Shown: piece by piece, positions 8,924 to 18,667 of the stretch
Layout: each line of letters begins with the position of its first letter
Numbering within the stretch: position 1 is the first letter of the stretch
Assembly: GCF_900112485.1 (NCBI RefSeq)
Contig: NZ_FOMG01000016.1
Coordinates: 28,132 to 92,131 of the forward strand
DNA: 64,000 nt
Source: Clostridium uliginosum
GTDB taxonomy: Bacteria > Bacillota > Clostridia > Clostridiales > Clostridiaceae
Direction: 5' to 3'
Position numbers and translations under genes: made by a program
The notes under the pieces: generated by a model
The model's database searches: none
Told to the model about the DNA's origin: nothing
Seen by the model: the letters and a program-made list of their open reading frames with translations, nothing else

Positions 8924-9883
8924 CTAATCTATACTCAGCTTAGGAGTATAATTAATATCTTTATCTAAAAGGAATTCTTCAATTACTTTCTCTACTAAAT
9001 TTATTCCAGTATTATTTAATGCTTCTATTATATTTTTCTTTTTAAATTCATCATTTCCTATTTTTACGTACTCATCTAAATCACTTAATTCATTGGTTAC
9101 TGAAAATAAATTCAAATTATAATCTTTAGGTTTAAATAATTCATAGTACTCATTGAAATCCCTTAATTCTTTACGTGTAAAACTTTTGCCTGATAAACAT
9201 ATTTTAAAAAGTTTTGCTGCTAAAGCAGAAATTGGGATTATTTTAGGGTTACTAACGCAATTATTTATTATATAACTTTTTATATTCTTAATAGATTGCA
9301 TAACATCTTCTTTTTGTAAATCAAACTCATCCATTTTATTTATAACAAACAAAATTTTTAATTTATTATTAGATTTTTTAATTTTTTCTTTTATATAAGT
9401 CATAAGCTCTAAATCATCGTTTATCCCTATTTGTGTTGCATTTATTAAATACAAAATTAGGCCTTCATCAAGTGATTCTATAAACTTATATGTTTGCTCT
9501 TGATGTGAGTCATCTCCCGAAAAATTCGTTCCAGGAGTATCTATTAATACGGTAGCTTTAGATCTATTTCTTATTCCTGTGATGTTTCCTTCTATTACTA
9601 TATCCTTAATGTTTTCATTAAAATTAAAGTCATCTACTACATTCTTATCAGTTAAATTTACTACTTCTTTATCACCATTATTATATTCAACATATGCACT
9701 AAATTCTTTGGCAGTATCATTATCTAATATTGGTATAATTTTGGCTGTACATGCTTGATTCTGTGATGGTAAAACATCTTGTCCAATTAATGCGTTTATA
9801 AAAGTTGATTTTCCACTACTCATTGTTGACACTACTGCAACTTTAAACAGTTTTGAATCATCTATACCATACTTTTTTAACAT
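8924..9883 (-). CDS. Short dynamin-like GTPase (GTPase domain only)
   Basis: This 319-residue protein has G1 STMSSGKSTF near residues 19-28, then QACTAKI, DTPGTNFSGDD and NKMDEFD, closely parallel to the larger dynamin next door. The sequence ends about where the helical bundle of the larger protein continues, so the stalk and effector helices are missing. The first 14 residues (MLKKYGIDDSKLFK) replace the beta-rich N-terminal domain. It is either a paralogue trimmed to the GTPase core or a partner that forms a heteromer with the 765-residue protein. The start has a GGAG site. It is 135 bases upstream of the larger GTPase and in the same direction. Confidence 0.85.
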   Translation of the reverse strand: MLKKYGIDDSKLFKVAVVSTMSSGKSTFINALIGQDVLPSQNQACTAKIIPILDNDTAKEFSAYVEYNNGDKEVVNLTDKNVVDDFNFNENIKDIVIEGNITGIRNRSKATVLIDTPGTNFSGDDSHQEQTYKFIESLDEGLILYLINATQIGINDDLELMTYIKEKIKKSNNKLKILFVINKMDEFDLQKEDVMQSIKNIKSYIINNCVSNPKIIPISALAAKLFKICLSGKSFTRKELRDFNEYYELFKPKDYNLNLFSVTNELSDLDEYVKIGNDEFKKKNIIEALNNTGINLVEKVIEEFLLDKDINYTPKLSID

Positions 9884-10150
9884 TTGTTTCTCCTTCTTTA
9901 GTTATTGTGAAAATTATCAATATTTCTTATTTATTCTAATTTTGAAATTTCTAACATTACTACTTATTAATAGATAATATCATCTTACTTATAACTTATT
10001 AAGTCTACCATTTTCTACATTTATTTCTCATATATCATTGTTTTTTTATTATATAATATCATATTCTGTAATATTATAGCTATAATGTAAGTACAATTAA
10101 AATTTAATAAATATCAAAGTTTATATTTATTAGAATATGCCTTATACTTA

Positions 10151-10387
10151 TTAAGCCTTCTTGCCATTAAATATCTTTGTTAATATCCAAATTACTACAC
10201 CAATAATCAATATCCATTTAGCTACAAACCCTAATAAAAAAATTATAATTGCACCTGCAGACCAGCAGCTCATAAAAGTTGAACTTATTCCTTTAAAACC
10301 AAAGTATGTTATATTAAACATATCATTAACTATTGAAAAAAATATCACGCCTAATATTAATCCACCTACAATACTTATAAATCCCAT
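10151..10387 (-). CDS. Small membrane protein, two predicted helices
   Basis: The 78-residue product has hydrophobic helices at about 5-25 and 45-70 and a short basic tail (KIFNGKKA). AAGGAG precedes the ATG. I do not recognise a family. It lies 267 bases upstream of the dynamin pair, in the same direction, and after the WYL regulator, so it probably belongs to the island. A plus-strand frame over the same bases is a shadow. Confidence 0.6.
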   Translation of the reverse strand: MGFISIVGGLILGVIFFSIVNDMFNITYFGFKGISSTFMSCWSAGAIIIFLLGFVAKWILIIGVVIWILTKIFNGKKA

Positions 10388-10521
10388 TTTTATCGTCTCC
10401 TTTTAATAAAATATTTAATCTACTCAAGACTTTCTCTTGACTATGACTATATTTTACCTTGTCCACATGGACAATATATGTCCTTAAAATAAAAAATCAA
10501 TACAAAATATTTAAACATATC

Positions 10522-10812
10522 GCTATGTTTTAACAGAGTGTTGATATTGTTATATAATAGCGAACTGGCATTGAAATTTACTTTATAGAACTCTTAAGTG
10601 AGAGTCCAAATTTTATATTTGGTATCTCAAACTTACTCAACGAACGAATGTGAGTCGAGTTTCCTTGAAGATTTGTACTATTAATTGCTTGTCACAATCT
10701 TTGATTGGGAGCATGCATTAATAGGACTAATATTCATTTTAGAGTTCTCAAAGTAAATTTAACCGTCCATGAGCTTTATATAACAATATCAACACGGTTT
10801 TAAAGCAAAGCC
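10522..10812. repeat. F2 palindromic repeat, long copy
   Basis: It starts GCTATGTTTTAACAGAGTG and ends CACGGTTTTAAAGCAAAGCC. Inside are TTGATATTGTTATATAATAG and its inverse, the shared hairpin GCTTGTCACAATC...GATTGGGAGCATGC, and the exchangeable ACTTACTCAACGAACGAATG module (10631-10666). It fills the gap between the WYL gene and the rest of the island (10388-10835), where nothing else is visible. Confidence 0.85.
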
Positions 10813-10835
10813 AAACATATGAAATAAGATAGCTC

Positions 10836-11822
10836 TTATTTATATATTTCATACATTTTTCTTATGGTTTCTTTTATTTCTTCTCTATATTCTTCAGGTC
10901 TTATTACTTCCAAACATTCCTTTTGAGAAAGTAACCATCTCTTTACCCCTTCTCCATATACTTCTGCTTCAATTATTGGTTTATTATCTTTTTCATCATA
11001 TCCTATTACTTTTGAGGTTGGTAATCTGTCAAGTATTGCCTCTAAAGAATGTCCCCAAAACTTAAATTGTATTTTTATCAATTCTCCTGTATACATAAAT
11101 TGTATTCTTTTATGAAACTCTCCCTCTTCAAATCTATCTTTATATGGCATAGAAAATGTGCTCTTTTCTCCTTGCATTATATTGTATTTTTCAAATCTAT
11201 CCACTCTAAATACAATTGAATGATTTTCATTTTTTCCTTCAATTTCACCAACTAAATAAAAGTAAAATTCACTAAATACTAATCCAAGTGGTTTTAATAT
11301 ATATTCTTTAATTTTCCCGTCTTGTCTTTCATATTTTACTTGGACTTTCTTTTGTTTTTGAATACTGATACTAATTTCCCAAATAAAATCAATTATATTT
11401 TTATTATGTTTAGGAGGCACATAATTAAATCTTTCATTACTAATTATCTTTTTTAATAACCCATTATCTTCGCATTGGGAATTCAATATATTTAATATTC
11501 TATCCATTTCTTGTTTTGAAAAAGCTCTTGATTCAAGAATTATTTTAGATAATGTAAAAATATCTTTATCTGCAAACTTAAATCCTTCACAATTAATCAT
11601 TTCATATTTTTTTGTGTTTTTGTTATATATAATAGTTCTAGGCTTTTTTTTATCCTCTTCTAAATAATTTTTTAATTCTTTTATATCTCTTTGTATTGTC
11701 TTCTCATCAACACTATACAATTCTGATAAATCTTTCTTACTTTTAGAATCTCCTTTGTTTAATCTTTCATACAAGTTTAACATTCTATAAGTTTTTGAGT
11801 CTCCCTCTTTGTTTCCCTTCAA
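10836..11822 (-). CDS. WYL-domain transcriptional regulator
   Basis: About 328 residues from a TTG start at 11822, chosen because GGAGG (11832-11836) lies 9 bases before it; the longer frame up to 11888 adds residues with no ribosome binding site. An N-terminal helix-turn-helix follows RMLNLYERLNKGDSKSKKDL, with the recognition region SVDEKTIQRDIKEL. A WYL module follows in the middle (YILKPLGLVFSEFYFYLVGE and VFRVDRFEKY) with a C-terminal WCX-like part (LLSQKECLEVIRPEEY). WYL regulators bind ligands, probably nucleic acids or nucleotides, and often control defence loci. It is the first gene of the island in transcription order and probably regulates the downstream genes (inference). Confidence 0.85.
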   Translation of the reverse strand: MKGNKEGDSKTYRMLNLYERLNKGDSKSKKDLSELYSVDEKTIQRDIKELKNYLEEDKKKPRTIIYNKNTKKYEMINCEGFKFADKDIFTLSKIILESRAFSKQEMDRILNILNSQCEDNGLLKKIISNERFNYVPPKHNKNIIDFIWEISISIQKQKKVQVKYERQDGKIKEYILKPLGLVFSEFYFYLVGEIEGKNENHSIVFRVDRFEKYNIMQGEKSTFSMPYKDRFEEGEFHKRIQFMYTGELIKIQFKFWGHSLEAILDRLPTSKVIGYDEKDNKPIIEAEVYGEGVKRWLLSQKECLEVIRPEEYREEIKETIRKMYEIYK

Positions 11823-11890
11823 TTTTCTATACCTCCAATACTTTCTATATAAGTAGTATATAATATATTTAGGACAAAAACTGTCCATAC

Positions 11891-11937
11891 AAAAAAAATA
11901 GCTTACATCATTATTTCTAATGATATAAGCTATTTTA
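11891..11937. terminator. Bidirectional hairpin upstream of the WYL gene
   Basis: AAAATAGCTT-CATCATTA pairs with TAATGAT-AAGCTATTTT around a TTTC loop, with A and T runs outside. It separates the surface-protein gene from the island. Confidence 0.7.
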
Positions 11938-12016
11938 TCTTCCTCATATGCTTCAAATAGTTTCTTCTTCTTAGATTCTTATATGGTATTCTAGCATGTG
12001 AATATAATTAAAATAT

Positions 12017-15000
12017 TTAACTAATCAAAGCTCCATTAGCTCCTAATGCATATCCATCTATTTCTGTATTTGATGCCATTGAGCCATTAGAATTCAAGTA
12101 ATACCATGAGCCATCTACCTTTTTCCAACCAGTAGACATAGCTCCATTACTATCAAGGTTGTACCAAGTATCTCCTTCTTGTTTCCATCCAGTTTTCATA
12201 TCTCCATTTATTGTATCTAGGAAATACCAGTTTCCACCATTATAATCCCATCCTTTTTTCATCTCACCCTTTTCATTAAAAGCATACCATTTATTATTTA
12301 CTAAGTTCCAATTATTCTCTACTCTTACTTTTGAAATTTCATCCATATAGTGCCAAGTATTATTTTCAAGTACCCATCCAGTCTTTAATTCTAAACCTTC
12401 AACTCTATAAGTAGAACCATTTATGGTATTCCAGCCTTCCTTCAACAAAAGATTATCAGCAGCAGGATCTTTTGTAACATAATACGTTTGATCTTTATTT
12501 ACTGGTAATGCTATATTTTCACCATCCACAGTTACTACTGCTGAGACTTTTATAAATAATTTAGTTGTAGCATCATATTGGTAAATATATTTTAAATCTT
12601 TAGACTCATTATATCCAATTGGTAATTTAGCTGTTCCAGATTCAGAAGATGTTATCATAGATCCTACATAGTCTCCATTTTTATCTACTACATTTGAAAC
12701 TGTTCCTCTTAAGTTTTTATCTCCCCAACTATTAGTTGATACAACTTTATTATCATTTGTTGTTTTTAACATTGAACCTAAATCTTTTTCTTTATTAGTT
12801 GGTTGTACTGATGCTCCATTACCAGTTGTTTCTTTACTAGTTGAACGTGAACCACTACTACTAGATGACTTATGCTTATGATGATTTGAACTGTTATTAG
12901 ATAATTTAGATATTATTTTCTTAAAGTAAACAACTATATCACTTCCGTCCTTTTCTTCTGCATTAACAGTTCCTTCTATATAACCATTTCTATCTTCAGT
13001 TGCTTTTTCCTTGTTAAAGCCTGAAATAGTTACTTTAACTGCTGAACCTGTTGTAACTTGAGTTATAGTATCTATAATCTCATCCTTTGTAGTATTATTA
13101 TTTACAGACATATTATCTAAAGTTTGTTTGATTGAATCTTCTAATTCTGAATTACCACTTTCACTAGATAATTTAGATATTACTTTCCTAAAGCAAACAC
13201 TTATCTCACTTCCGTCTTTTTCTTCTGCATTAACAGTTCCTTCTACATAACCATTTGTATCGTCAGTTGCTTTTTCCTTATTAAAGTTTGAAATAGTTAC
13301 TGTAATTCCTGCACTTGTTGCAATTTTATTTATAATATAATCTTCAGTTGTATCATTATTTACGGACATACTATCTAAAGTTTCCTTAATTTTATCTTTT
13401 ATATTTGTCTTAACCTCATCGCTATAGGTAGCTTTAAAATTTGTTTCTTTAATAACATTATCAAATGTTGACTTTGATGCAGCATCATCTTTGTTAACCC
13501 ATCCCTCAAAAGTTTTACCATTTTTAGTTGGGTTTTCTATAAGCCCATCAACTGACATCCACATTTTTACGTAACCAGCTCCTAATTTAGAATTATCTTC
13601 ATCGTAAAAATATACTTTATTAAAACCTGGAATTTCTAATTTTTCCATAGTTGATTTACTTGCTTTTATTATATTTATATTTGAACCCGTACATGCATCG
13701 TTCCCTATACTTGTTACACTGTTTGGAATTGTTAGACTTTTTAATCCATTACAATCATAAAATACTTTTTCCCCTATACTTATTACGCTATTTGGGATTT
13801 CTATGCTTGTTAATCCATTACAACGATAAAATGCAGCTTCCTCTATACTTGTTACACTGCTTGGGATTGTTATACTTTTTAAGTTACAACAATCATAAAA
13901 TGCATATCTCCCTATACTTGTTACATTCTTTGGGATTATCATACTTGTTATTCCACAACCATAAAATGCACTACCCTCTATACTTGTTAAACCTTCTGGG
14001 ATTGTTATACTTGTTAATACATTACAACCATCAAATGCACGTCCCTTTATACTTGTTACACTATTGGGAATTTTTATACTTGTTAATTTTTCACAACCCG
14101 CAAATGCCTCTCCCTCTATACTTGTTACACCATCTGGGATTGTTATACTTGTTAATTGATTACAATTATAAAATGCTTTTTCCCCTACACTTGTTACATT
14201 GTACTCTTTCCCATCAACATTAATAGCATTAGGTAATTTTACTTCACTAACTTCGCTTAAACTGTTACCGCTTACACAAACTGTGTAGTTATTTCCAGCA
14301 CTTGTATCTGTATATTTAATATTATTAATAGTACATTTCTTATCATGATCCCATGTTGCTGTTGGTACTGTCGCATCTTCATAGGTAGCTTTAAAATTTG
14401 TTTCTTTAATAACATTATCAAATGTTGATTTTGATGCAGCATCATCTTTATTAACCCATTGCTTAAAATCTTTACCAGTTTTAGTTGGGTTTTCTATAAG
14501 CCCCTCAACTGACATCCACATTTTTACGTAACCAGCTCCTAATTTAGAATTATCTTCATCGTAAAAATATACTTTATTGAAACCTGGAATTTCTAATTTT
14601 TCCATAGTTGATTCACTTGCTTTTATTATATTTATATTTGAACCCTTACATGCATCGTTCCCTATACTTGTTACACTGTTGGGAATTATTAGACTTTTTA
14701 ATCCATTACAATCATAAAATGCCTTTTCCCCTATACTTGTTACCTTGTCTGGAATAGTTACACTTGTTAACCCATTGCAAGAATAAAATGTACCTTCCTC
14801 TATACTCTTTATATTGTCTGGGAGTTTTACACTTGCTAAATTACTACAATTATAAAATGTATATCCACCTAGGCTTGTCACATTGTTTGGGATTTCTATA
14901 CTTCTTAACCCACTACCAGAAAATGCACTACCCTCTATACTTGTTACACTGTCTGGAATTGTTATACTTCTTAATTCACCACAACTAGCAAACGCATTTT

Positions 15001-15643
15001 TTCCTATACTCTTTACACTATTGGGGATTGTTATATTTTTTAATCCACTACCATAAAATTGCTGTTCTTCTATGCTTGTTACACCGTCTGGGATTTCTAT
15101 ACTTGCTAATTTAATACAATTAAAAAATGCAAATTTCCCTATACTCTTTACACTGTCTGGAATTGCTATACCAGTTAATTCTTCACAACCATAAAATGCC
15201 TTTTCCTCTATACTTGTTACACTGTCTGGGATTGTTATACTTGTTAATACTTTACATTTATTAAATGCTTCTTTCCCTATACTTGTTACATTGTACGTTT
15301 TTTCATTAACTTTAATAGAATTAGGTAATTTTACTTCACTACTTTCACCTAAAGTGTTACCGTTTACATAGACTGTATTGTTATTTCCTTCAGCTGTATC
15401 TATAAATGTAATATTTTTAATAGTACATTTCTTATCAGAATCAAAATTTGTTCCTTCATCTGCTGTCCAAGTTGTAGGATCAACCTTCTCAGTGTTTATT
15501 GGGCTTGTACTTTTATTATCAGAACTAAAATTTGATCCTTCATCTGCTGTCCGAGTTGTAGCAAAAGCCACATTAGTATTTACTAAGCTTGTACAAAGTG
15601 CTATTGTCATAATTCCTGCTATTGTTGCATTTCTTTTTAACAT
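12017..15643 (-). CDS. Large secreted LRR surface protein (BspA-type) with cell-wall-binding repeats
   Basis: About 1208 residues. ATG at 15643 is used because GGAGGAG sits just before it; the frame open to 15661 begins with GTG inside that site. A signal peptide (KRNATIAGIMTIALCTSLV, cleaved after VAFA) is followed by a short TADEG-NF repeat, then two blocks of BspA-like leucine-rich repeats (ITIPDSVTSIEEKAFYGC-type units). Each block is closed by the same segment (STMEKLEIPGFNKVYFYDED ... NVIKETNFKATY). Two SIKQTLDNMSVNNNTTKD-type units, a His/Ser-rich linker, and four to five C-terminal choline/cell-wall-binding repeats (GWKQEGDTWYNLDSNGAMST) follow. The design is that of a wall-anchored adhesin or binding protein; the ligand is unknown. 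The two LRR blocks look like an internal duplication. Confidence 0.88.
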   Translation of the reverse strand: MLKRNATIAGIMTIALCTSLVNTNVAFATTRTADEGSNFSSDNKSTSPINTEKVDPTTWTADEGTNFDSDKKCTIKNITFIDTAEGNNNTVYVNGNTLGESSEVKLPNSIKVNEKTYNVTSIGKEAFNKCKVLTSITIPDSVTSIEEKAFYGCEELTGIAIPDSVKSIGKFAFFNCIKLASIEIPDGVTSIEEQQFYGSGLKNITIPNSVKSIGKNAFASCGELRSITIPDSVTSIEGSAFSGSGLRSIEIPNNVTSLGGYTFYNCSNLASVKLPDNIKSIEEGTFYSCNGLTSVTIPDKVTSIGEKAFYDCNGLKSLIIPNSVTSIGNDACKGSNINIIKASESTMEKLEIPGFNKVYFYDEDNSKLGAGYVKMWMSVEGLIENPTKTGKDFKQWVNKDDAASKSTFDNVIKETNFKATYEDATVPTATWDHDKKCTINNIKYTDTSAGNNYTVCVSGNSLSEVSEVKLPNAINVDGKEYNVTSVGEKAFYNCNQLTSITIPDGVTSIEGEAFAGCEKLTSIKIPNSVTSIKGRAFDGCNVLTSITIPEGLTSIEGSAFYGCGITSMIIPKNVTSIGRYAFYDCCNLKSITIPSSVTSIEEAAFYRCNGLTSIEIPNSVISIGEKVFYDCNGLKSLTIPNSVTSIGNDACTGSNINIIKASKSTMEKLEIPGFNKVYFYDEDNSKLGAGYVKMWMSVDGLIENPTKNGKTFEGWVNKDDAASKSTFDNVIKETNFKATYSDEVKTNIKDKIKETLDSMSVNNDTTEDYIINKIATSAGITVTISNFNKEKATDDTNGYVEGTVNAEEKDGSEISVCFRKVISKLSSESGNSELEDSIKQTLDNMSVNNNTTKDEIIDTITQVTTGSAVKVTISGFNKEKATEDRNGYIEGTVNAEEKDGSDIVVYFKKIISKLSNNSSNHHKHKSSSSSGSRSTSKETTGNGASVQPTNKEKDLGSMLKTTNDNKVVSTNSWGDKNLRGTVSNVVDKNGDYVGSMITSSESGTAKLPIGYNESKDLKYIYQYDATTKLFIKVSAVVTVDGENIALPVNKDQTYYVTKDPAADNLLLKEGWNTINGSTYRVEGLELKTGWVLENNTWHYMDEISKVRVENNWNLVNNKWYAFNEKGEMKKGWDYNGGNWYFLDTINGDMKTGWKQEGDTWYNLDSNGAMSTGWKKVDGSWYYLNSNGSMASNTEIDGYALGANGALIS

Positions 15644-15917
15644 ATTCTCCTCCTCAATCACCTTTTTTATTTCTAATTTACAAATACTTTAGTATTCTTG
15701 ATAGCTTATAATTATGTATAAATGTTTATACATATATCTTGGCTATTTTTAAATGTATTAATTTACAATATATAATTATTATATACATATATAGTATATT
15801 TTGTAAATAACATTTTAACAAAGTAGGTATATACCAAAATTTTATTCTATAAAACATATAAAAATATACAATAAAATTTCTATACTTTATTTCATACCAT
15901 CATAACCCTCAAAACAA

Positions 15918-16168
15918 TAAATAATAACAAAGAAATAGAAATAACATTTATTAAAGAAGACTAGAAAAATTTCGCTAATAGTTTCTAACATTTAAAGTTG
16001 TACCCATAAAAGATTGCTCCTAATATGAATTAGGACAATTATTTATGGAACAACTTCAAATGAAGAAACTCTAAGCTTATTTTTCAATGCTTCTTCCACA
16101 AATGTTATTTCTATTTTTTTTTGAATATACATCATATCATTAAATAATTTGTATTCTGAGACAGCCCT
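15918..16168. repeat. F4 palindromic repeat (GGGCTGTCTCAGAAT end)
   Basis: AAAGAAATAGAAATAACATT opens it and AATGTTATTTCTATTT closes the inner arm; the outer end reads ATTCTGAGACAGCCC at 16154-16168. The core GTTGTACCCATAAAAGATTG / GGACAATTATTTATGGAACA is the shared hairpin in reverse. It occupies most of the 685-base gap upstream of the surface-protein gene; bases 15644-15900 are A/T-rich promoter-type DNA. Confidence 0.8.
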
Positions 16169-16242
16169 TTCTGATATCTTATAATTCTTTACTATCTTCA
16201 ATAAATGTAATCACATTCTTAATTATATTTGTCTATATTTTT

Positions 16243-16313
16243 AAATAATGTTGATATTCTAATATAAAGGCGAACTGGCATTGGGATATCAACATTTATT
16301 TAAAACACAGCCT
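16243..16313. repeat. F2 repeat, internally deleted copy
   Basis: Only the arms remain: AATGTTGATATTCTAATATA and GATATCAACATTTATTTAAA, with GGCGAACTGGCATTG between. It abuts the 3' end of the DegV gene. Confidence 0.7.
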
Positions 16314-16328
16314 TATATTTAAATTGCC

Positions 16329-17186
16329 TTATCTCATATTTTTTTCTGTATAATATGTAATACCAATTGCACCAGGCCCAACATGTGTTCCAATAACTGG
16401 TCCTATTGAACATATTCCAATTTTAATTTTTAGTTTTTCTTTCAATTCATTTACAAGTTGCAATGCCTCATCATAAGCATTAATATGATGCACTATAATT
16501 TCCCCTAACCCATATTCTTCAATATCCTTAAACATTTTTTCAGTCATAGTAGTTACTGCTTTTTTCTTTGTTCTAACCTTTGTTAAAATTGTTGTTACCC
16601 CATTTTCTACAGTTAAAATAGGAATAATCTTTAAAAAATTACCGATTAAAGCACTTGCACTACCAATTCTTCCACCTTTTTTAAGATATTCAAGTGTATC
16701 TGGAACAAATAGAAATCTACTTCTTTTTATATTGTCTTGTGCCATTTCTTTAACTTCATCTAAACTCTTACCTTCTAACGCCGCCCTTGCTGCTACAACT
16801 ACTGAAAAACCAAGTTGCATACAATTTGAAGTAGAATCTACTATTTCTATTTCAGCATTTTTATATACCTCTAAAATCATTTCTTTTACCATGTGTGCAG
16901 TTGAATATGTACCACTCATATGTGACGATATAAAAATACAAAGAATAGAATCTCCCTTTTGAACCATCTTCTCCATCTCATTGTATAGTTCCTGCACAGA
17001 AGGTTGTGAAGAAGTTGGAATACCTTTTTCCTCCATCATTTTATAAAAAACTTCATTATCTATATCTATTTCTTTAAAACTCTCCTTTTCAAATATGACG
17101 TTTAAAGAAACTACTTTTATATCTAATTCATTTTCAATATTCTTATCCATATAGCTAGTACTATCCGTTAAAATTTTTACTCCCAT
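16329..17186 (-). CDS. DegV family fatty-acid-binding protein
   Basis: This 285-residue protein starts VKILTDSTSY and has the family marks IPTSSQPSVQE (53-63 area), FISSHMSGTYSTA, VDSTSNCMQLGF, EYLKKGGRIGSASALIG and GPVIGTHVGPGAIGI at the end. DegV (FakB-like) proteins bind a fatty acid between two domains and, in Gram-positives, hand it to a fatty acid kinase FakA. No fakA is nearby. AGAGGGG precedes the ATG. A second DegV (50565-51410) has different sequence details, so the two may bind different acyl chains (inference). Confidence 0.9.
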   Translation of the reverse strand: MGVKILTDSTSYMDKNIENELDIKVVSLNVIFEKESFKEIDIDNEVFYKMMEEKGIPTSSQPSVQELYNEMEKMVQKGDSILCIFISSHMSGTYSTAHMVKEMILEVYKNAEIEIVDSTSNCMQLGFSVVVAARAALEGKSLDEVKEMAQDNIKRSRFLFVPDTLEYLKKGGRIGSASALIGNFLKIIPILTVENGVTTILTKVRTKKKAVTTMTEKMFKDIEEYGLGEIIVHHINAYDEALQLVNELKEKLKIKIGICSIGPVIGTHVGPGAIGITYYTEKNMR

Positions 17187-17279
17187 TACATTATTACCCC
17201 TCTACTCATCTTATATATATCATCATAACTATTGTCATAATCTGTTGCTTTTATTATAGCACGAGCCAATAATACTTTT

Positions 17280-17439
17280 AGGCATATTAAAGAAAATAAC
17301 AAGTCAAAGATGCGATGTATATTTTGAGTCAGACGAGGAAGTATGGTTACCTCATAGTGGTCTATTAGGTGAACATGCTGACGAAGTATGACACAAAATA
17401 GACAAGCTGACTTACTTGTTATTTATTTTAATATGCCTT
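17280..17439. repeat. F1 palindromic repeat
   Basis: It opens AGGCATATTAAAGAAAATAA and closes TTATTTATTTTAATATGCCT. The inside contains the GATGCGATGTATATTTTGAG / ACACAAAATAGAC arm and a tip around the TCTATTAGGTGAACATGCTG region. It lies about 95 bases upstream of the DegV start. Confidence 0.85.
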
Positions 17440-17568
17440 AATAGCATTGGTTTGTTTCTTCATATCCTTATTATTATGAATTTCTTGAGCTACTAAATAA
17501 AAACATTTATCTATACTAGTCAGTATACAATATATAATATTAACTTTTCAATAAAAAATTATAGACTA

Positions 17569-17602
17569 GCTGACTTACTTGTTATTTTTTTAATATGCCT
17601 TA
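17569..17602. repeat. F1 right-half fragment
   Basis: GACTTACTTGTTATTTTTTT is followed by AATATGCCTTA, with no matching left arm nearby. The rest of 17440-17751 is A/T-rich with no gene seen. Confidence 0.6.
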
Positions 17603-17751
17603 TCTCATATATATCATCATAACCATTCTTATAATATATTTGCTTTTATTATATGTTTCACAATACTGTAAGACAAATATTTATCATCAATATTCTTATT
17701 AAAACAATAGGAGAAGCTTTACCTCCCCCATCTAAATTTGATTCTCCTCCA

Positions 17752-18516
17752 CTAATAATATTCCTTATCCTTAGAGACTCCTCTGTATAGAAAGTTTTCT
17801 GTTGCTGAATTTTCTTTTTCAAAAAATTCATAAGCTCCTATTTCTATTACTTTTATATCGTTATCTAATAAATTTGCAAAACTCTCTATATAGCCTATGG
17901 TATCTGCATTAGAAACTCCAATTACCCTCTGTCTTATAAATAAGTAATAATTTTTCTCAAATACAAGTTTAATAGGATAGGCTCCATTAATTGCTGAAAT
18001 AGTAGGTTCCTCAAATTCCTTAACTTGCCCATTTTTATCATATACTATATCTAAATAAATCTTAGGTCTTTTAGAAATATCAAACGTATAATTTTCTTTT
18101 AAGATAACTGAATCAACTAAAACTTTATAGCCTTCTAAATATTTTGATGTAAACTTATATTTTTCTGAAAACATGTCTGGGTTAAATATTTCTACAAGTT
18201 TTCCATTTTTATAATCATAAATTGCTGCTATAGCATACCCTCCTGTCCCTCCAAATTCGCCTCTTACCATTATCTCATCTTTGCCATCCCCATTAAAATC
18301 TCCTAGAAAAAGTTCTAAATAATATCCACCATATGGAATTTTAGTAGTTATCGTTGCTCCACCACTATGTGGATTTATTACTATACTTACATTCTCCACA
18401 TATGGACTATCTTTCTCTAAATGACTCCCTACTAAAATCACTTTATCATTTGTATATTTCTCAATTACATTTCCAGCTTTTATGTCTAATATTATTTGAT
18501 TTTTCAAATCATACAT
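17752..18516 (-). CDS. VCBS/FG-GAP-like repeat protein of unknown function
   Basis: 254 residues. The clear landmark is LFLGDFNGDGKDEIMVRGEF near residues 69-88, an FG-GAP/VCBS calcium-binding loop (DxNxDGxxE). It is followed by GGTGGYAIAAIYDYKNGKLV, typical of one beta-propeller blade. There is no signal peptide, so it is either cytoplasmic or lacks its export signal. Similar stand-alone proteins occur in spore-forming Firmicutes. ATG follows AAGGGAG. It is a single gene between repeats, with no operon partner. Confidence 0.6.
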   Translation of the reverse strand: MYDLKNQIILDIKAGNVIEKYTNDKVILVGSHLEKDSPYVENVSIVINPHSGGATITTKIPYGGYYLELFLGDFNGDGKDEIMVRGEFGGTGGYAIAAIYDYKNGKLVEIFNPDMFSEKYKFTSKYLEGYKVLVDSVILKENYTFDISKRPKIYLDIVYDKNGQVKEFEEPTISAINGAYPIKLVFEKNYYLFIRQRVIGVSNADTIGYIESFANLLDNDIKVIEIGAYEFFEKENSATENFLYRGVSKDKEYY

Positions 18517-18667
18517 GTATAAATCTCCCTTAAAATTTTCATTACAATATATAGTATTAAAATTTCAATAAAAAGTTATAGACTAGCTGACTTAACAAAT
18601 CCTAAATATGAATTTTCATATATCAAAGAGTATTAATTAATATTAACTATTTTAAAATTATGATACA

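Noticed and set aside
13651..14223. 190-codon plus-strand frame rich in Leu/Tyr
   Set aside because: It is antisense to the LRR repeats of the surface protein; its own periodic pattern (LYLLHCLGLLYLL) mirrors the repeat and no ribosome binding site precedes it.
12017..15643. Surface protein as an extension of the defence-like island
   Set aside because: A bidirectional hairpin (11891-11937) separates them and the protein has a signal peptide and wall-binding repeats, an unrelated role.
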